NCBI RefSeq assembly: GCF_015235415.1 | Contig: NZ_JADGLL010000010.1 | Coordinates: 1 to 64,000 of the forward strand | Direction: 5' to 3' | DNA: 64,000 bases | DNA from: Microbacterium paludicola | Lineage (GTDB): Bacteria; Actinomycetota; Actinomycetes; Actinomycetales; Microbacteriaceae | Part shown: positions 8,932 to 16,733 of the stretch, one piece after another | Layout: every line of letters starts with the position of its first letter | Position numbering within the stretch: position 1 is the first letter of the stretch | The notes under the pieces: generated by a model | What the model was told of the DNA's origin: nothing | What the model saw: only the letters and a program-made list of their open reading frames with translations | The model's database searches: none | Position numbers and translations under genes: made by a program

Positions 8932-8993
8932 GTGCGCGGCCGGGCTCCGAGGACTGGGAGGACGTCCGATCCGATGAGCCCCCCCGCGTCCCC

Positions 8994-9347
8994 TCAGACG
9001 TTCGGCAGCTGGGTCTGCCACAGGATCGCGAGCAGCAGGATGAGCGACATCGCCGCCATGATCGCCATCAGTCCCGCCATCGTGAGGTTGCGGGTGCGGT
9101 CGACCTGGATGGTCAGTGCGGCCGTGATCAGGCCGACCGACGAGGCCACCACGAACGCGATGCCGATCCATGCGAGCGCCCAGTTCGACGGCAGCGCGAG
9201 GGCGAAGGCGACGATCGCGACGACCGCCAGCAGCAGTCCCGGCACGAGCCAGATCCAGCGCTTTGGCGTGTGGAGGGCGGGCTGGTTGCGCATCCGCGTG
9301 GGGTCAGCGGGCGTGCGGCCGCGGCGAGCGGGTCCCGGCTCGACCAT
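8994..9347 (-). CDS. small three-helix membrane protein, unknown function
   Basis: A 117-residue protein with a basic N terminus (about residues 1-30) and three hydrophobic helices, near 31-52 (WLVPGLLLAVVAIVAFALAL), 56-79 and 87-112. No family motif is visible. A strong ribosome site (AAGGAGG) precedes the ATG at 9347. It stands between the first amidotransferase and the MarR gene. It lies inside the 3.2-kb segment bounded by the two amidotransferase copies. Confidence 0.75.
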   Translation of the reverse strand: MVEPGPARRGRTPADPTRMRNQPALHTPKRWIWLVPGLLLAVVAIVAFALALPSNWALAWIGIAFVVASSVGLITAALTIQVDRTRNLTMAGLMAIMAAMSLILLLAILWQTQLPNV

Positions 9348-9422
9348 GACGCGCCTCCTTTGCTCGGGAGCACCACGCTATGGCCGGCCGCGCCGCCGCG
9401 GCACGGGCTTGACAGCGCCCGA

Positions 9423-9926
9423 CTAGCCGCGCTCGGTGCTGGCGAGCACCCGCAGCAGGCGCGCGAGGGTTGCCTGGTCGGCGCGGCTGAGCGCGCTGAG
9501 CTCCTCGGCCTCGTGCTGCGCGAGGGCCGTCATGGCGGCGTCGGCGCGTTCGATGCCCTCGGGCAGCAGCCGCACGAGGACGCCGCGCCCGTCGCTGGGG
9601 TGACGTCGCCGCTCGACGAGTCCGCGCGCCACGAGCTTGTCGATGCGGTTGGTCATGGCGGCGCTGCCGATCATGGTCGCCGTGACCAGCTGCATGGGGC
9701 TGAGCTCGTGCGGCGGCTCCTCGCGGCGGAGCGCGGCGAGCACGTCGAACTCCCACGCGGTGAGCCCCGCGCCGCGGAACGCGTCGGCACGGAGCCGCGT
9801 GAGCCTGTTCGCCGCGCGCCGCAGTCGCGACATCACATCGAGCGGAGTCAGGTCGATGTCCGGAAGTCGGCGCGACCACGCGTCGATGAGGAGGTCGACC
9901 TCGTCGTCACGGTCGGCCGGGGTCAT
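9423..9926 (-). CDS. MarR-family transcriptional regulator
   Basis: A 167-residue winged-helix protein. The recognition region reads LSPMQLVTATMIGSAAMTNRIDKLVARGLVERRRHPSDGRG, a typical MarR DNA-binding helix and wing with the conserved D-x-R-x loop. Family members are dimers that respond to phenolic or oxidising ligands and usually control a neighbouring gene. It lies downstream of, and in the same direction as, the FdhA-type dehydrogenase (gap about 94 bp containing a GC-rich hairpin). Control of that gene is possible but unproven. Confidence 0.88.
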   Translation of the reverse strand: MTPADRDDEVDLLIDAWSRRLPDIDLTPLDVMSRLRRAANRLTRLRADAFRGAGLTAWEFDVLAALRREEPPHELSPMQLVTATMIGSAAMTNRIDKLVARGLVERRRHPSDGRGVLVRLLPEGIERADAAMTALAQHEAEELSALSRADQATLARLLRVLASTERG

Positions 9927-9960
9927 GTTCCTACGCTACCGGGCGCGTGTCGCGGCGGCG

Positions 9961-10000
9961 CCCCGGGCGCCGTGGCGCGGGTGGCGCCGGGCGCCCGGGG
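9961..10000 (-). terminator. GC-rich hairpin downstream of fdhA
   Basis: CCCCGGGCGCC at 9961-9971 pairs perfectly with GGCGCCCGGGG at 9990-10000 across an 18-nt loop. It starts about 20 bases after the stop of the minus-strand dehydrogenase. There is no T tract, so termination is only likely. Confidence 0.4.
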
Positions 10001-10020
10001 GTCGCCGTCTCCTCCGCCGC

Positions 10021-11241
10021 CTATGCGGCCTTGATGTACCCGTTGGGGTTCAGCACGTACTTGCGCGCGGCGCCCTGATCGAACTCGGCGTAACCGCGCG
10101 GCGCGTCCTCGAGCGAGATCGGCGTCGCGTTCACGGCCTTCGCGATCTGCACCTTGTCGTGCAGGATCGCCATCATCAGCTGGCGGTTATACCGCATGAC
10201 GGGGCATTGCCCGGTCGTGAACGACAGCGACTTCGCCCAGCCGAGCCCGAGCCGGATCGACAGGGAACCGACCTGGGCGGCCTCATCGACGCCGCCGGGG
10301 TCGCCGGTCACGTACAGGCCGGGGATGCCGAGCGCGCCGCCGGCCGCGGTGAGCTCCATGAGCGAGTTCAGCACGGTCGCGGGGGCCTCGTGCGATGCGT
10401 CCGCCCCGTGCCCTCGCGCCTCGAACCCGACGGCGTCCACGCCCGCGTCCACCTCTGGCACGCCCAGGATCTGCTCGAGCTGGTCCCTCGGGTCTCCCTG
10501 CGAGACGTCGACGGTCTCGCAGCCGATGGCGCGCGCGGCAGCGAGCCGGTCGGCGTTGAGGTCGCCCACGATCACGACGGCGGCGCCGAGCAGCTGCGCG
10601 CCTACGGCCGCGGCGATCCCGACGGGCCCGGCTCCGGCGATGTACACGGTCGATCCGGGCTTGACGCCGGCGCTGTACGCCCCGTGGAAGCCGGTGGGGA
10701 AGATGTCCGACAGCATCGTCAGGTCGAGGATCTTCTCGAGCGCCTGGTCGCGGTCGGGGAACTTCAGCAGGTTCCAGTCGGCATACGGCACGAGCACGTA
10801 CTCGGCCTGGCCGCCGACCCAGCCGCCCATGTCCACGTAGCCGTACGCGGATCCGGGCCGGTCGGGGTTGACGTTCAGGCAGATGCCGGTCTTGCCCTCC
10901 TTGCAGTTGCGGCACCGACCGCAGGCGATGTTGAACGGCACGGAGACGATGTCGCCCACCTTGATGAACTCCACGTCCGGCCCGACCTCGACCACCTCGC
11001 CGGTGATCTCGTGGCCGAGCACGAGGCCTGCCGGTGCGGTCGTGCGGCCACGCACCATGTGCTGATCCGACCCGCAGATGTTCGTGCTCACCGTGCGAAG
11101 GATGGCACCGTGCGGCACCTTGCGCCCGACGTTGGCCGGGTTGACGCCTGGTCCGTCCTTCAGCTCGAACTCGGGGTATGCGGTGTCGACGACCTCGACC
11201 TCGCCGGGACCCTTGTAGACAACAGCTCTGTTTCCGGGCAT
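10021..11241 (-). CDS. fdhA: zinc-dependent dehydrogenase, FdhA type (glutathione-independent formaldehyde dehydrogenase)
   Basis: A 406-residue medium-chain dehydrogenase. It has the catalytic zinc site (ICGSDQH, GHEITGEV), the structural zinc loop CGRCRNCKEGKTGIC and the Rossmann motif GAGPVGIAAAV. The insertions and the long C-terminal segment (LSFTTGQCPVMRYNRQL) match glutathione-independent, NAD-linked formaldehyde dehydrogenase rather than ordinary alcohol dehydrogenases. The reaction oxidises formaldehyde to formate in the cytoplasm. The ATG at 11241 has a GGAGGGC ribosome site upstream. It is a single gene followed by a MarR gene on the same strand. Confidence 0.88.
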   Translation of the reverse strand: MPGNRAVVYKGPGEVEVVDTAYPEFELKDGPGVNPANVGRKVPHGAILRTVSTNICGSDQHMVRGRTTAPAGLVLGHEITGEVVEVGPDVEFIKVGDIVSVPFNIACGRCRNCKEGKTGICLNVNPDRPGSAYGYVDMGGWVGGQAEYVLVPYADWNLLKFPDRDQALEKILDLTMLSDIFPTGFHGAYSAGVKPGSTVYIAGAGPVGIAAAVGAQLLGAAVVIVGDLNADRLAAARAIGCETVDVSQGDPRDQLEQILGVPEVDAGVDAVGFEARGHGADASHEAPATVLNSLMELTAAGGALGIPGLYVTGDPGGVDEAAQVGSLSIRLGLGWAKSLSFTTGQCPVMRYNRQLMMAILHDKVQIAKAVNATPISLEDAPRGYAEFDQGAARKYVLNPNGYIKAA

Positions 11242-11442
11242 CTTCGCCCTCCTGTCTCCGTAGGCGTGTTCGCTGGCGGATGACCAGCACCCCGAGCCTC
11301 CTCGCAGCGTCCCGGGGTCGCAATGGGGGTGGCCGCTCTACGGGAACGCTGCCACCAGTGGATGGGAACGCCCGACGGGCTGGGAGCCGCGCATCTGCTC
11401 GCCTCGAGCAGTCGCCGATGTGCAGTGCTAGTGTCCGGCATC

Positions 11443-12237
11443 GTGAGCCGCACCCGCCCCTTCGTTCTTCTCGCCACTCGCCCGGAGGACGGGCCGGCGG
11501 ACGAGGAGTACGAGCTGTTCCTGCGGTACGGCGGGCTTCGGCCCGAGGAGCTGATCCGGGTGCGGCTGGAAGCGGGGCCGATGCCCGAGCTCGACCTCGA
11601 CGCCATCTCGGGGATCTTCGTCGGCGGCAGCCCGTTCAACGCGTCGGATCCGGATGAGCGCAAGTCGGCGGTGCAGCGCCGGGTCGAGGCCGAGTTCGAC
11701 GCGCTGCTGCGCGAGGTCGTCGCGCGCGACTTCCCGTTCCTCGGCGCGTGCTACGGGGTGGGGACGCTGGGCTCCCACATCGGGGCGGCGATCGGCCGCG
11801 AGTTCGGGGAGCCCATCGGGGTCGTGCCCGTCACGCTCACCGAGGCGGGCACGGCGGATCCGCTGCTGCAGGGGATGCCGCCCACCTTCGACGCCTTCGT
11901 GGGGCACAAGGAGGCGATCAGCTCGCTGCCGGCGTCCGCCGTGCTGCTGGCGTCGTCCCCCGACTCCCCCGTGCAGATGTTCCGGGTCGGCCGGCACGTC
12001 TACCCGACACAGTTCCATCCGGAACTGGATGTGGACGGCATCACCACGCGCATCCGCGCGTACGCAGGTCACGGGTACTTCGCCCCCGAGGAGCTGGATG
12101 ACACCCTCGCGGCCGCCGCGCGGGTGCCCGTCACGGAGACCGGCCGCATCCTGCGACGGTTCGTCGAGCTCTTTGCGCGCCGAGCCCGGAGGGCGGCACC
12201 GGGAGACGCGAACGGCCCGTGGGAGCCCGTCGTCTGA
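11443..12237 (+). CDS. class I glutamine amidotransferase, copy 2
   Basis: A 264-residue paralogue of the protein at 8191-8931, with the same Cys (GACYG) and His-x-Glu (QFHPEL) triad. About 25 substitutions separate it from copy 1, and it carries an extra basic C-terminal tail of about 20 residues. Sequence identity begins just before the start codon (GCATCGTGAGCCGC in both). In copy 1 those bases encode the end of the nitronate monooxygenase, so copy 2 probably derives from copy 1. The GTG start is the shared one. A possible extended -10, TGCTAGTGT, lies about 20 bases upstream. It is not linked to a nitronate monooxygenase here. Confidence 0.87.
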   Translation: MSRTRPFVLLATRPEDGPADEEYELFLRYGGLRPEELIRVRLEAGPMPELDLDAISGIFVGGSPFNASDPDERKSAVQRRVEAEFDALLREVVARDFPFLGACYGVGTLGSHIGAAIGREFGEPIGVVPVTLTEAGTADPLLQGMPPTFDAFVGHKEAISSLPASAVLLASSPDSPVQMFRVGRHVYPTQFHPELDVDGITTRIRAYAGHGYFAPEELDDTLAAAARVPVTETGRILRRFVELFARRARRAAPGDANGPWEPVV

Positions 12238-12245
12238 TCCGTGGC

Positions 12246-12293
12246 GGAGGATCCTCGTCTGCGGTTGGATTGACCGCATGACGAGGATCCTCC
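12246..12293 (+). promoter_or_regulatory. long hairpin covering the start codon of the 12278 gene
   Basis: GGAGGATCCTCGTC (12246-12259) pairs perfectly with GACGAGGATCCTCC (12280-12293). An inner stem TGCGGT/ACCGCA (12260-12265 and 12273-12278) adds six pairs, with a single bulged T at 12279 and a 7-nt loop. The ATG at 12278-12280 of the membrane protein lies inside the 3' arm. The hairpin also begins 9 bases after the stop of amidotransferase copy 2, so it may terminate that gene, block translation of the next, or do both. Confidence 0.7.
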
Positions 12294-12763
12294 CGGTCGC
12301 CGGCGCGCTCGCGGTGGCGGCGTACGCGCTGGTCGGAGTGCTGTCGATCGTGGTGTGGGACCCGATGGCCGCCGTGCCGGGAGCGAGCCACGCGGAGGTC
12401 GTCGCCGGCGTCGAAGGATCGGGCGAGAGCTGGACGACCGGCGTCGTCATCCCACTGGCGCTGTTCGCGCCGGGGGTCATCGTGGCCGCGGTGCTGTCGG
12501 CGGTCGCCGTCGCCGGTCGCCTGCGCTGGTCGACCGCGGCGGCATGGCAGCTCGGCCTGCTTGTGTGCGGCGCGCCCGTGTACTTCGCGGCGAGCTTCCC
12601 GATGGGCATGGCCGTCGCCGACGCGTTCCTCGTCTCGGGCGGCAGCCACCAGCCCGCGCCGCTTGCGCTCTACGGCGTGAGCGCGCTCGCCGCGCTGGTG
12701 CTGGTCATCGGCGGCGTGGTGGCCTTGCGCGGACGGCCGTCCCCCGAGCCGGTCGCGGCGTAG
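12278..12763 (+). CDS. four-helix membrane protein, unknown function
   Basis: A 161-residue protein with about four hydrophobic helices (near residues 4-26, 58-80, 91-114 and 130-150) and little soluble sequence. No motif assigns a function; proteins of this kind are common in Microbacteriaceae. The ATG at 12278 is the first codon giving the N-terminal helix and is buried in a strong hairpin (12246-12293). The ribosome site is weak, so expression may depend on the structure opening. A minus-strand small frame overlaps its 3' end. Confidence 0.7.
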   Translation: MTRILPVAGALAVAAYALVGVLSIVVWDPMAAVPGASHAEVVAGVEGSGESWTTGVVIPLALFAPGVIVAAVLSAVAVAGRLRWSTAAAWQLGLLVCGAPVYFAASFPMGMAVADAFLVSGGSHQPAPLALYGVSALAALVLVIGGVVALRGRPSPEPVAA

Positions 12764-12981
12764 GTCGCGACCGCAACCGGCGTCGTCCTCCCGCGCAGCG
12801 CGGATGCAAGCCGCTGCGCGGCCGCCGCCGCGAAGCCGGCGAGGAGAAGGACGCTGCCGACGGCGAAGAACGCGATGTGAAGCAGCACGAGGCCGAATGC
12901 GGCCGCGGCGGGCGTCGGCGGATCCGCCGCGGCGGGGGAGGCGTTCACGCGCGGCTGCCGCGCGACATCCATGATCTCCAT
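12670..12981 (-). CDS. possible small single-helix membrane protein
   Basis: A 103-residue frame with an N-terminal leader MEIMDVARQPR, an Ala/Pro-rich stretch and one clear helix (FGLVLLHIAFFAVGSVLLLAGF). The last 30 codons overlap the plus-strand membrane protein antisense and look like shadow sequence. The ribosome site is weak. It is plausible as a real small gene because otherwise 12764-13128 would hold none, but it is uncertain. Confidence 0.35.
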   Translation of the reverse strand: MEIMDVARQPRVNASPAAADPPTPAAAAFGLVLLHIAFFAVGSVLLLAGFAAAAAQRLASALRGRTTPVAVATYAATGSGDGRPRKATTPPMTSTSAASALTP

Positions 12982-13128
12982 GTGTGCAACGTACGGCGCG
13001 CACCCGGGGTCGCGAATCATCCTGCAGGTGTCATCCGGGGGTACCACGGTATGGGATCCGCGATTCGGACAACCGTGTCCGGATGGCCCTATCGTGAGAG
13101 GACTCACCCACCCGAGGAAGGCCATTCC

Positions 13129-14037
13129 GTGGACATCGAGCGAGTACTGCCGGAGCTGCGCGAACCGATGATGCGCGCTCAGGTGCGGTTGCCGCGCTGG
13201 CTCATCCGGATCGCCGTGCGGATGCTTCGGGTGCCGACGTCCGCCACGGTGAGCGTGACGAAGGATCGTGCCGGGTCGACCGGCGTCCGCGTCTACACGC
13301 CGACCGGGGCGCGCAGCGGGGCCGGCCTGCTGTGGATCCATGGCGGCGGCCTGCTCTTCGGCGACGCGAAGCAGGACGAGGCGCTGTGCCTGTCGACGGC
13401 CGAGCGGCTGGGGCTCGTGATCGTCTCGGCGAACTACCGGTTCGCCCCCGAGCATCCCTTCCCCGCCGCGCACGAGGACGTCCTGAGCACGTGGCGCTGG
13501 CTGATCGCCCACGCGGCGGAGCTCGGCGTGGATCCGGAGCGCGTCGTCGTCGGGGGCGAGAGCGCGGGGGCGGGCCTCGCGGCCGCCCTCGTGCAGCGCA
13601 TCCACGACGAGGGCGGGGTGCAGCCGTGCGGGCAGTGGCTGTTCGCTCCCATGCTGGATGACCGCACCGCCGCCCGCCGCGAGCTGGATGCCGAGCAGCA
13701 CTTCGTGTGGGACAACGGGCGCAACCGCGAGGGGTGGGCCGGCTACCTCGGCGCCGAACCCGGCGCCGCGACGGTTCCCGACTACGCCGTGCCCGCGCGC
13801 CGCACCGACCTGAGCGGTCTGCCGCCCGCGTTCCTCACGTGGGGCGACATCGAGCTGTTCGCCGGGGAGGACCTCGCTTACGCCGAGGCGCTGCGTGCCG
13901 CAGGGGTGTCCGTGACGACCGACGTGGTCGAGGGCGCGCCGCACGGCTTCGAGAACTGGGCGAAGGATGCGCCGGTCGCCCGCGCGCTCGTCGCACGCGC
14001 GCAGGAGTGGCTCCGCGGGGTGACCGCTCCGGCGTGA
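13129..14037 (+). CDS. alpha/beta hydrolase esterase, hormone-sensitive-lipase family
   Basis: A 302-residue esterase. The oxyanion-hole motif HGGG sits at 71-74, the nucleophile Ser145 in GGESAGAG, an acid in WGDIELFAGED and the catalytic His in GAPHGFENW, the order of the bacterial HSL (family IV) group. It probably hydrolyses short acyl esters in the cytoplasm. The GTG at 13129 has GAGGAAG eight bases upstream; earlier in-frame starts lack this. It converges on the MarR gene with only nine bases between them. The sequence shows no link to that gene's function. Confidence 0.87.
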   Translation: MDIERVLPELREPMMRAQVRLPRWLIRIAVRMLRVPTSATVSVTKDRAGSTGVRVYTPTGARSGAGLLWIHGGGLLFGDAKQDEALCLSTAERLGLVIVSANYRFAPEHPFPAAHEDVLSTWRWLIAHAAELGVDPERVVVGGESAGAGLAAALVQRIHDEGGVQPCGQWLFAPMLDDRTAARRELDAEQHFVWDNGRNREGWAGYLGAEPGAATVPDYAVPARRTDLSGLPPAFLTWGDIELFAGEDLAYAEALRAAGVSVTTDVVEGAPHGFENWAKDAPVARALVARAQEWLRGVTAPA

Positions 14038-14046
14038 CGCCGGCCG

Positions 14047-14565
14047 TCAGTCCGCGTCGCCCGCGCCGCCCTTCGCCCGCCGACGCCGCGGCGCCGCGGA
14101 GCGGGGCGGTGTGGCACGCATGTGGTCGCGCACTCGGGTGAGCACATCCGCGACCGCCTCCACGTCCCGGTCGGACAGCGGCTCGAGGAACAGCTCGTGG
14201 AGCAGTCCGATGTGCCCGGGGAACACCGCCGAGAGCACCTCGCGCCCCGCGTCGGTGATCGTCACGTCGATGCTGCGCTCGTCCTCGCGTGAGGGGGCGC
14301 GGCTGACGAGACCGCGCTGCTCGAGCAGCTGGGCCTGGTAGGTCAGGCCGCTGCGGCTGTAGACGACGCCGTCGGCGAGGTCGGTCATCCGCTGGGTGCC
14401 GCGCGGGGCGTCCCCGAGCGTCGCCAGCAGCTGGAACTGCACGTAGCTGAGGTCTCCGGCCTCTCGCAGCTGCTGTTCGACGGCGTGCCGCAGCAGGCTG
14501 CTGACCTCGATCAGCGCGAAGTACGCCCCGAGCTGGGTGGGGGTGAGGGTGGGATCGGAGCTCAT
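14047..14565 (-). CDS. MarR-family transcriptional regulator of the divergent quinone oxidoreductase
   Basis: A 172-residue MarR protein. Its winged helix reads RMTDLADGVVYSRSGLTYQAQLLEQRGLVSRAPSREDERS, followed by a dimerisation helix and a basic tail rich in Arg and Ala. Divergent arrangement with the oxidoreductase at 14697, plus four regularly spaced TGCTnCG half-sites in the 131-bp spacer, strongly suggests it represses itself and that gene, responding to an electrophile or quinone. That ligand is an inference from the target family. Confidence 0.9.
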   Translation of the reverse strand: MSSDPTLTPTQLGAYFALIEVSSLLRHAVEQQLREAGDLSYVQFQLLATLGDAPRGTQRMTDLADGVVYSRSGLTYQAQLLEQRGLVSRAPSREDERSIDVTITDAGREVLSAVFPGHIGLLHELFLEPLSDRDVEAVADVLTRVRDHMRATPPRSAAPRRRRAKGGAGDAD

Positions 14566-14581
14566 CGCCCCATTCTAGCAA

Positions 14582-14656
14582 TGCTGCGAAGTTGAAACAG
14601 TTGCTACGAATCCAAAGCAATGCTACGGTGATCGCAGATGCTTCGGATTCGAAGCA
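14582..14656. promoter_or_regulatory. tandem operator array for the MarR/oxidoreductase divergon
   Basis: Four direct TGCTnCG half-sites start at 14582, 14602, 14621 and 14639, spaced 20, 19 and 18 bp. Three extend into 18-bp operators. The clearest, TGCTTCGGATTCGAAGCA (14639-14656), has 7-bp perfect arms. Those at 14602 and 14582 match it at 14 and 13 of 18 positions. They fill the spacer between the two divergent starts, as expected for cooperative MarR binding. Confidence 0.75.
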
Positions 14657-14696
14657 ACACATGGCCCGAGAGGGGCCCGATGAGAGGAAGTTCGAC

Positions 14697-15635
14697 ATGA
14701 AGGCAGTGCGTTACCACGAGTTCGGCGGCCCCGAGGTGCTCCGCTACGAGGACGTCGAGCGGCCCGCTCCCGGCGCCGGTCAGGTGCTGATCCGCGTGGC
14801 GGGGTCGGCGTTCAGCCCCGCCGACAGCGGCATCCGGTCGGGCAACCTGCCGATCCCGGTGTCGCTGCCCCACATCCCCGGGTGCGACGTCTCCGGCACG
14901 GTCGAGGCCGTCGGCGCGGGGGTGGAGTCGTTCGCGGTGGGGGACGCGGTCATCGGCTTCCTGCCGATGACCGACGACGGTGCCGCGGCGGAGTTCGTCG
15001 TGGCGCCGGCGGATGCTCTCGCCACGGCTCCGACGAGCATCCCGCTGGTGGACGCGGCGGCAATTCCCTCGGTGGCGCTGACCGCCTGGCAGTCGCTGTT
15101 CGACGAGGCCGGCCTCGAAAGCGGCCAGCGCGTGCTCATCGTCGGAGCGGGCGGCGCGGTCGGCGACTACGCCATCCAGCTGGCCAAGCGCGCCGGGGCG
15201 CACGTGATCGCGACGGCGAGCCCGCGGAGCGCCGAGCGCGTGCGGACCGCCGGGGCGGACGAGGTGATCGACCACACGACAACGGCCGTGAGGGATGCGG
15301 TCGACGGGCAGGTCGACGTGCTGCTCAACCTCGCTCCCATCGAGCAGGCGGAGTTCGCGGCGCTTGTCGACCTGGTGCGGGATGGCGGTGTGGTCGCGGC
15401 GACGACCGCCTGGATGCCGACGCCGGGTGACGAGAAGCGCGGCGTGCGCGCCGCCGGCATCTACGTGCGCTCGGATGCGGATCAGCTGTCGCGTCTGGTG
15501 TCGCTTGTCGACGGCGGCGAGCTGCGGGTCGAGGTGTCCCGGCGCGTGCCGCTGAGCCAGCTCCCCGCGATCCACGCGGAGGCCGCGACCGGCGGCCTGC
15601 GCGGAAAGGTCGTCGCGGTGCCGGAGTCGGCGTGA
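14697..15635 (+). CDS. NADPH:quinone reductase-like, zinc-free medium-chain dehydrogenase
   Basis: A 312-residue MDR protein. The GroES-like N-terminal half lacks the zinc-binding cysteines; the Rossmann half has GAGGAVGDYAIQLAKRAGAHVIATAS. This places it with quinone oxidoreductases that reduce quinones or alkenals with NADPH. ATG 14697 has GAGAGGAAG just upstream; an ATG at 14661 is a less likely alternative. It is divergent from the MarR gene and followed by a strong terminator at 15653-15687, so it is monocistronic. A role in quinone or electrophile stress is inferred. Confidence 0.88.
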   Translation: MKAVRYHEFGGPEVLRYEDVERPAPGAGQVLIRVAGSAFSPADSGIRSGNLPIPVSLPHIPGCDVSGTVEAVGAGVESFAVGDAVIGFLPMTDDGAAAEFVVAPADALATAPTSIPLVDAAAIPSVALTAWQSLFDEAGLESGQRVLIVGAGGAVGDYAIQLAKRAGAHVIATASPRSAERVRTAGADEVIDHTTTAVRDAVDGQVDVLLNLAPIEQAEFAALVDLVRDGGVVAATTAWMPTPGDEKRGVRAAGIYVRSDADQLSRLVSLVDGGELRVEVSRRVPLSQLPAIHAEAATGGLRGKVVAVPESA

Positions 15636-15652
15636 TGGTGCCGAGCCGGAGT

Positions 15653-15687
15653 GACGACGGGGCCGCCGGCGCGGCGGCCCCGTCGTC
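15653..15687 (+). terminator. terminator of the quinone oxidoreductase gene
   Basis: GACGACGGGGCCGCC pairs perfectly over 15 bp with GGCGGCCCCGTCGTC around a 5-nt loop, 18 bases after the stop. There is no T run, as is common in high-GC genomes. Confidence 0.8.
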
Positions 15688-15829
15688 AGGGCCCGGCGGC
15701 CGTCGCGATCCGATCCGTCGGCGTTCCCCTCTTCGCCGCCGGGGGACGTAGTGTGCTGACGCAGGTCGTCTTCCCCCCTTCCCCTCTCGCCGCCATCGCG
15801 GTGGGCGACGCCCCGGAGGCGTGATCGAC

Positions 15830-16729
15830 ATGACAGACATCCTCGTCATCGGCGAGAGCGTCGCGGACGTCATCCGGCAGCCCGACGGTTCGTCCGTGAC
15901 GCACCCCGGGGGAAGCCCGGCGAACGTCGCATTCGGCCTCGCCCGGCTGGGGGTCGGCGCGGCGCTGCTGACGGAGCTCGGCGACGACGAAGACGGCGCG
16001 CTCATCCGGAATCACCTGGAGGGGGCCGGAGCCACTGTCCTCGGCGACGGCGCGACCGCGGTGCCGCGCACCCCGCGCGCGACCGCGCGGATCCGGCCGG
16101 ACGGATCCGCGGAGTACGACTTCGAGATCGGATGGACGCTCGCCGCCACCCGCGTCCCCCTCGAGGCGCGCCATCTTCACACCGGCTCGATCGCGGCGTT
16201 CCTCCAGCCCGGGGCGGACGCCGTGCTCGGGCTGCTCGCCGACGCCCGCGGCGACAGCAGCATCAGCATCGACCCGAACATCCGCCCCGCCCTGCTGGGG
16301 GATCACGGCGCGGCTGTGGCCCGGTTCGAGCAGCTCGTCGCGCTCGCCGACGTCGTGAAGGCGAGCGACGAGGACCTTGCCTGGCTCTATCCGGGGCAGG
16401 ACCTCGCGCAGGTCCTCGACCGGATCGCGGAGCGCGGGGCGTTGGTCGTCGTCACCCGAGGCTCGCAGGGTGCGATGGCCCGGGTCGGCACTCAGCGTCT
16501 CGAGGTCCCCGCTGTCGCGACGACGGTCGTCGACACCGTGGGCGCCGGCGACTCGTTCATGGCCGCGCTGCTCACGAGCCTCCACCGGGACGGGATCCTC
16601 GGCGCCGGCCTGCGGGAGGCACTCGCCGCGGGCGACGTCGCCCCACATCTCGAGCGGGCTGCGCGCGCGGCCGCGATCACCGTCTCGCGCGCCGGCGCGA
16701 ACCCGCCGACCTCGCACGAGCTGCAGTAG
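15830..16729 (+). CDS. PfkB-family sugar kinase (fructokinase/ribokinase-like)
   Basis: A 299-residue carbohydrate kinase. The N-terminal signature GESVADVIRQ and HPGGSPANVAFGLARLG bind the sugar; the C-terminal VDTVGAGDSFMAALL holds the catalytic base Asp241 and anion hole. It phosphorylates a sugar with ATP; the sequence resembles fructokinases but does not fix the substrate. An upstream GTG at 15821 lies next to GGAGG (15815-15819), so the ATG at 15830, ten bases away, is preferred. The gene converges on the lipoprotein gene with four bases between the stops. Confidence 0.87.
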   Translation: MTDILVIGESVADVIRQPDGSSVTHPGGSPANVAFGLARLGVGAALLTELGDDEDGALIRNHLEGAGATVLGDGATAVPRTPRATARIRPDGSAEYDFEIGWTLAATRVPLEARHLHTGSIAAFLQPGADAVLGLLADARGDSSISIDPNIRPALLGDHGAAVARFEQLVALADVVKASDEDLAWLYPGQDLAQVLDRIAERGALVVVTRGSQGAMARVGTQRLEVPAVATTVVDTVGAGDSFMAALLTSLHRDGILGAGLREALAAGDVAPHLERAARAAAITVSRAGANPPTSHELQ

Positions 16730-16733
16730 GGCA

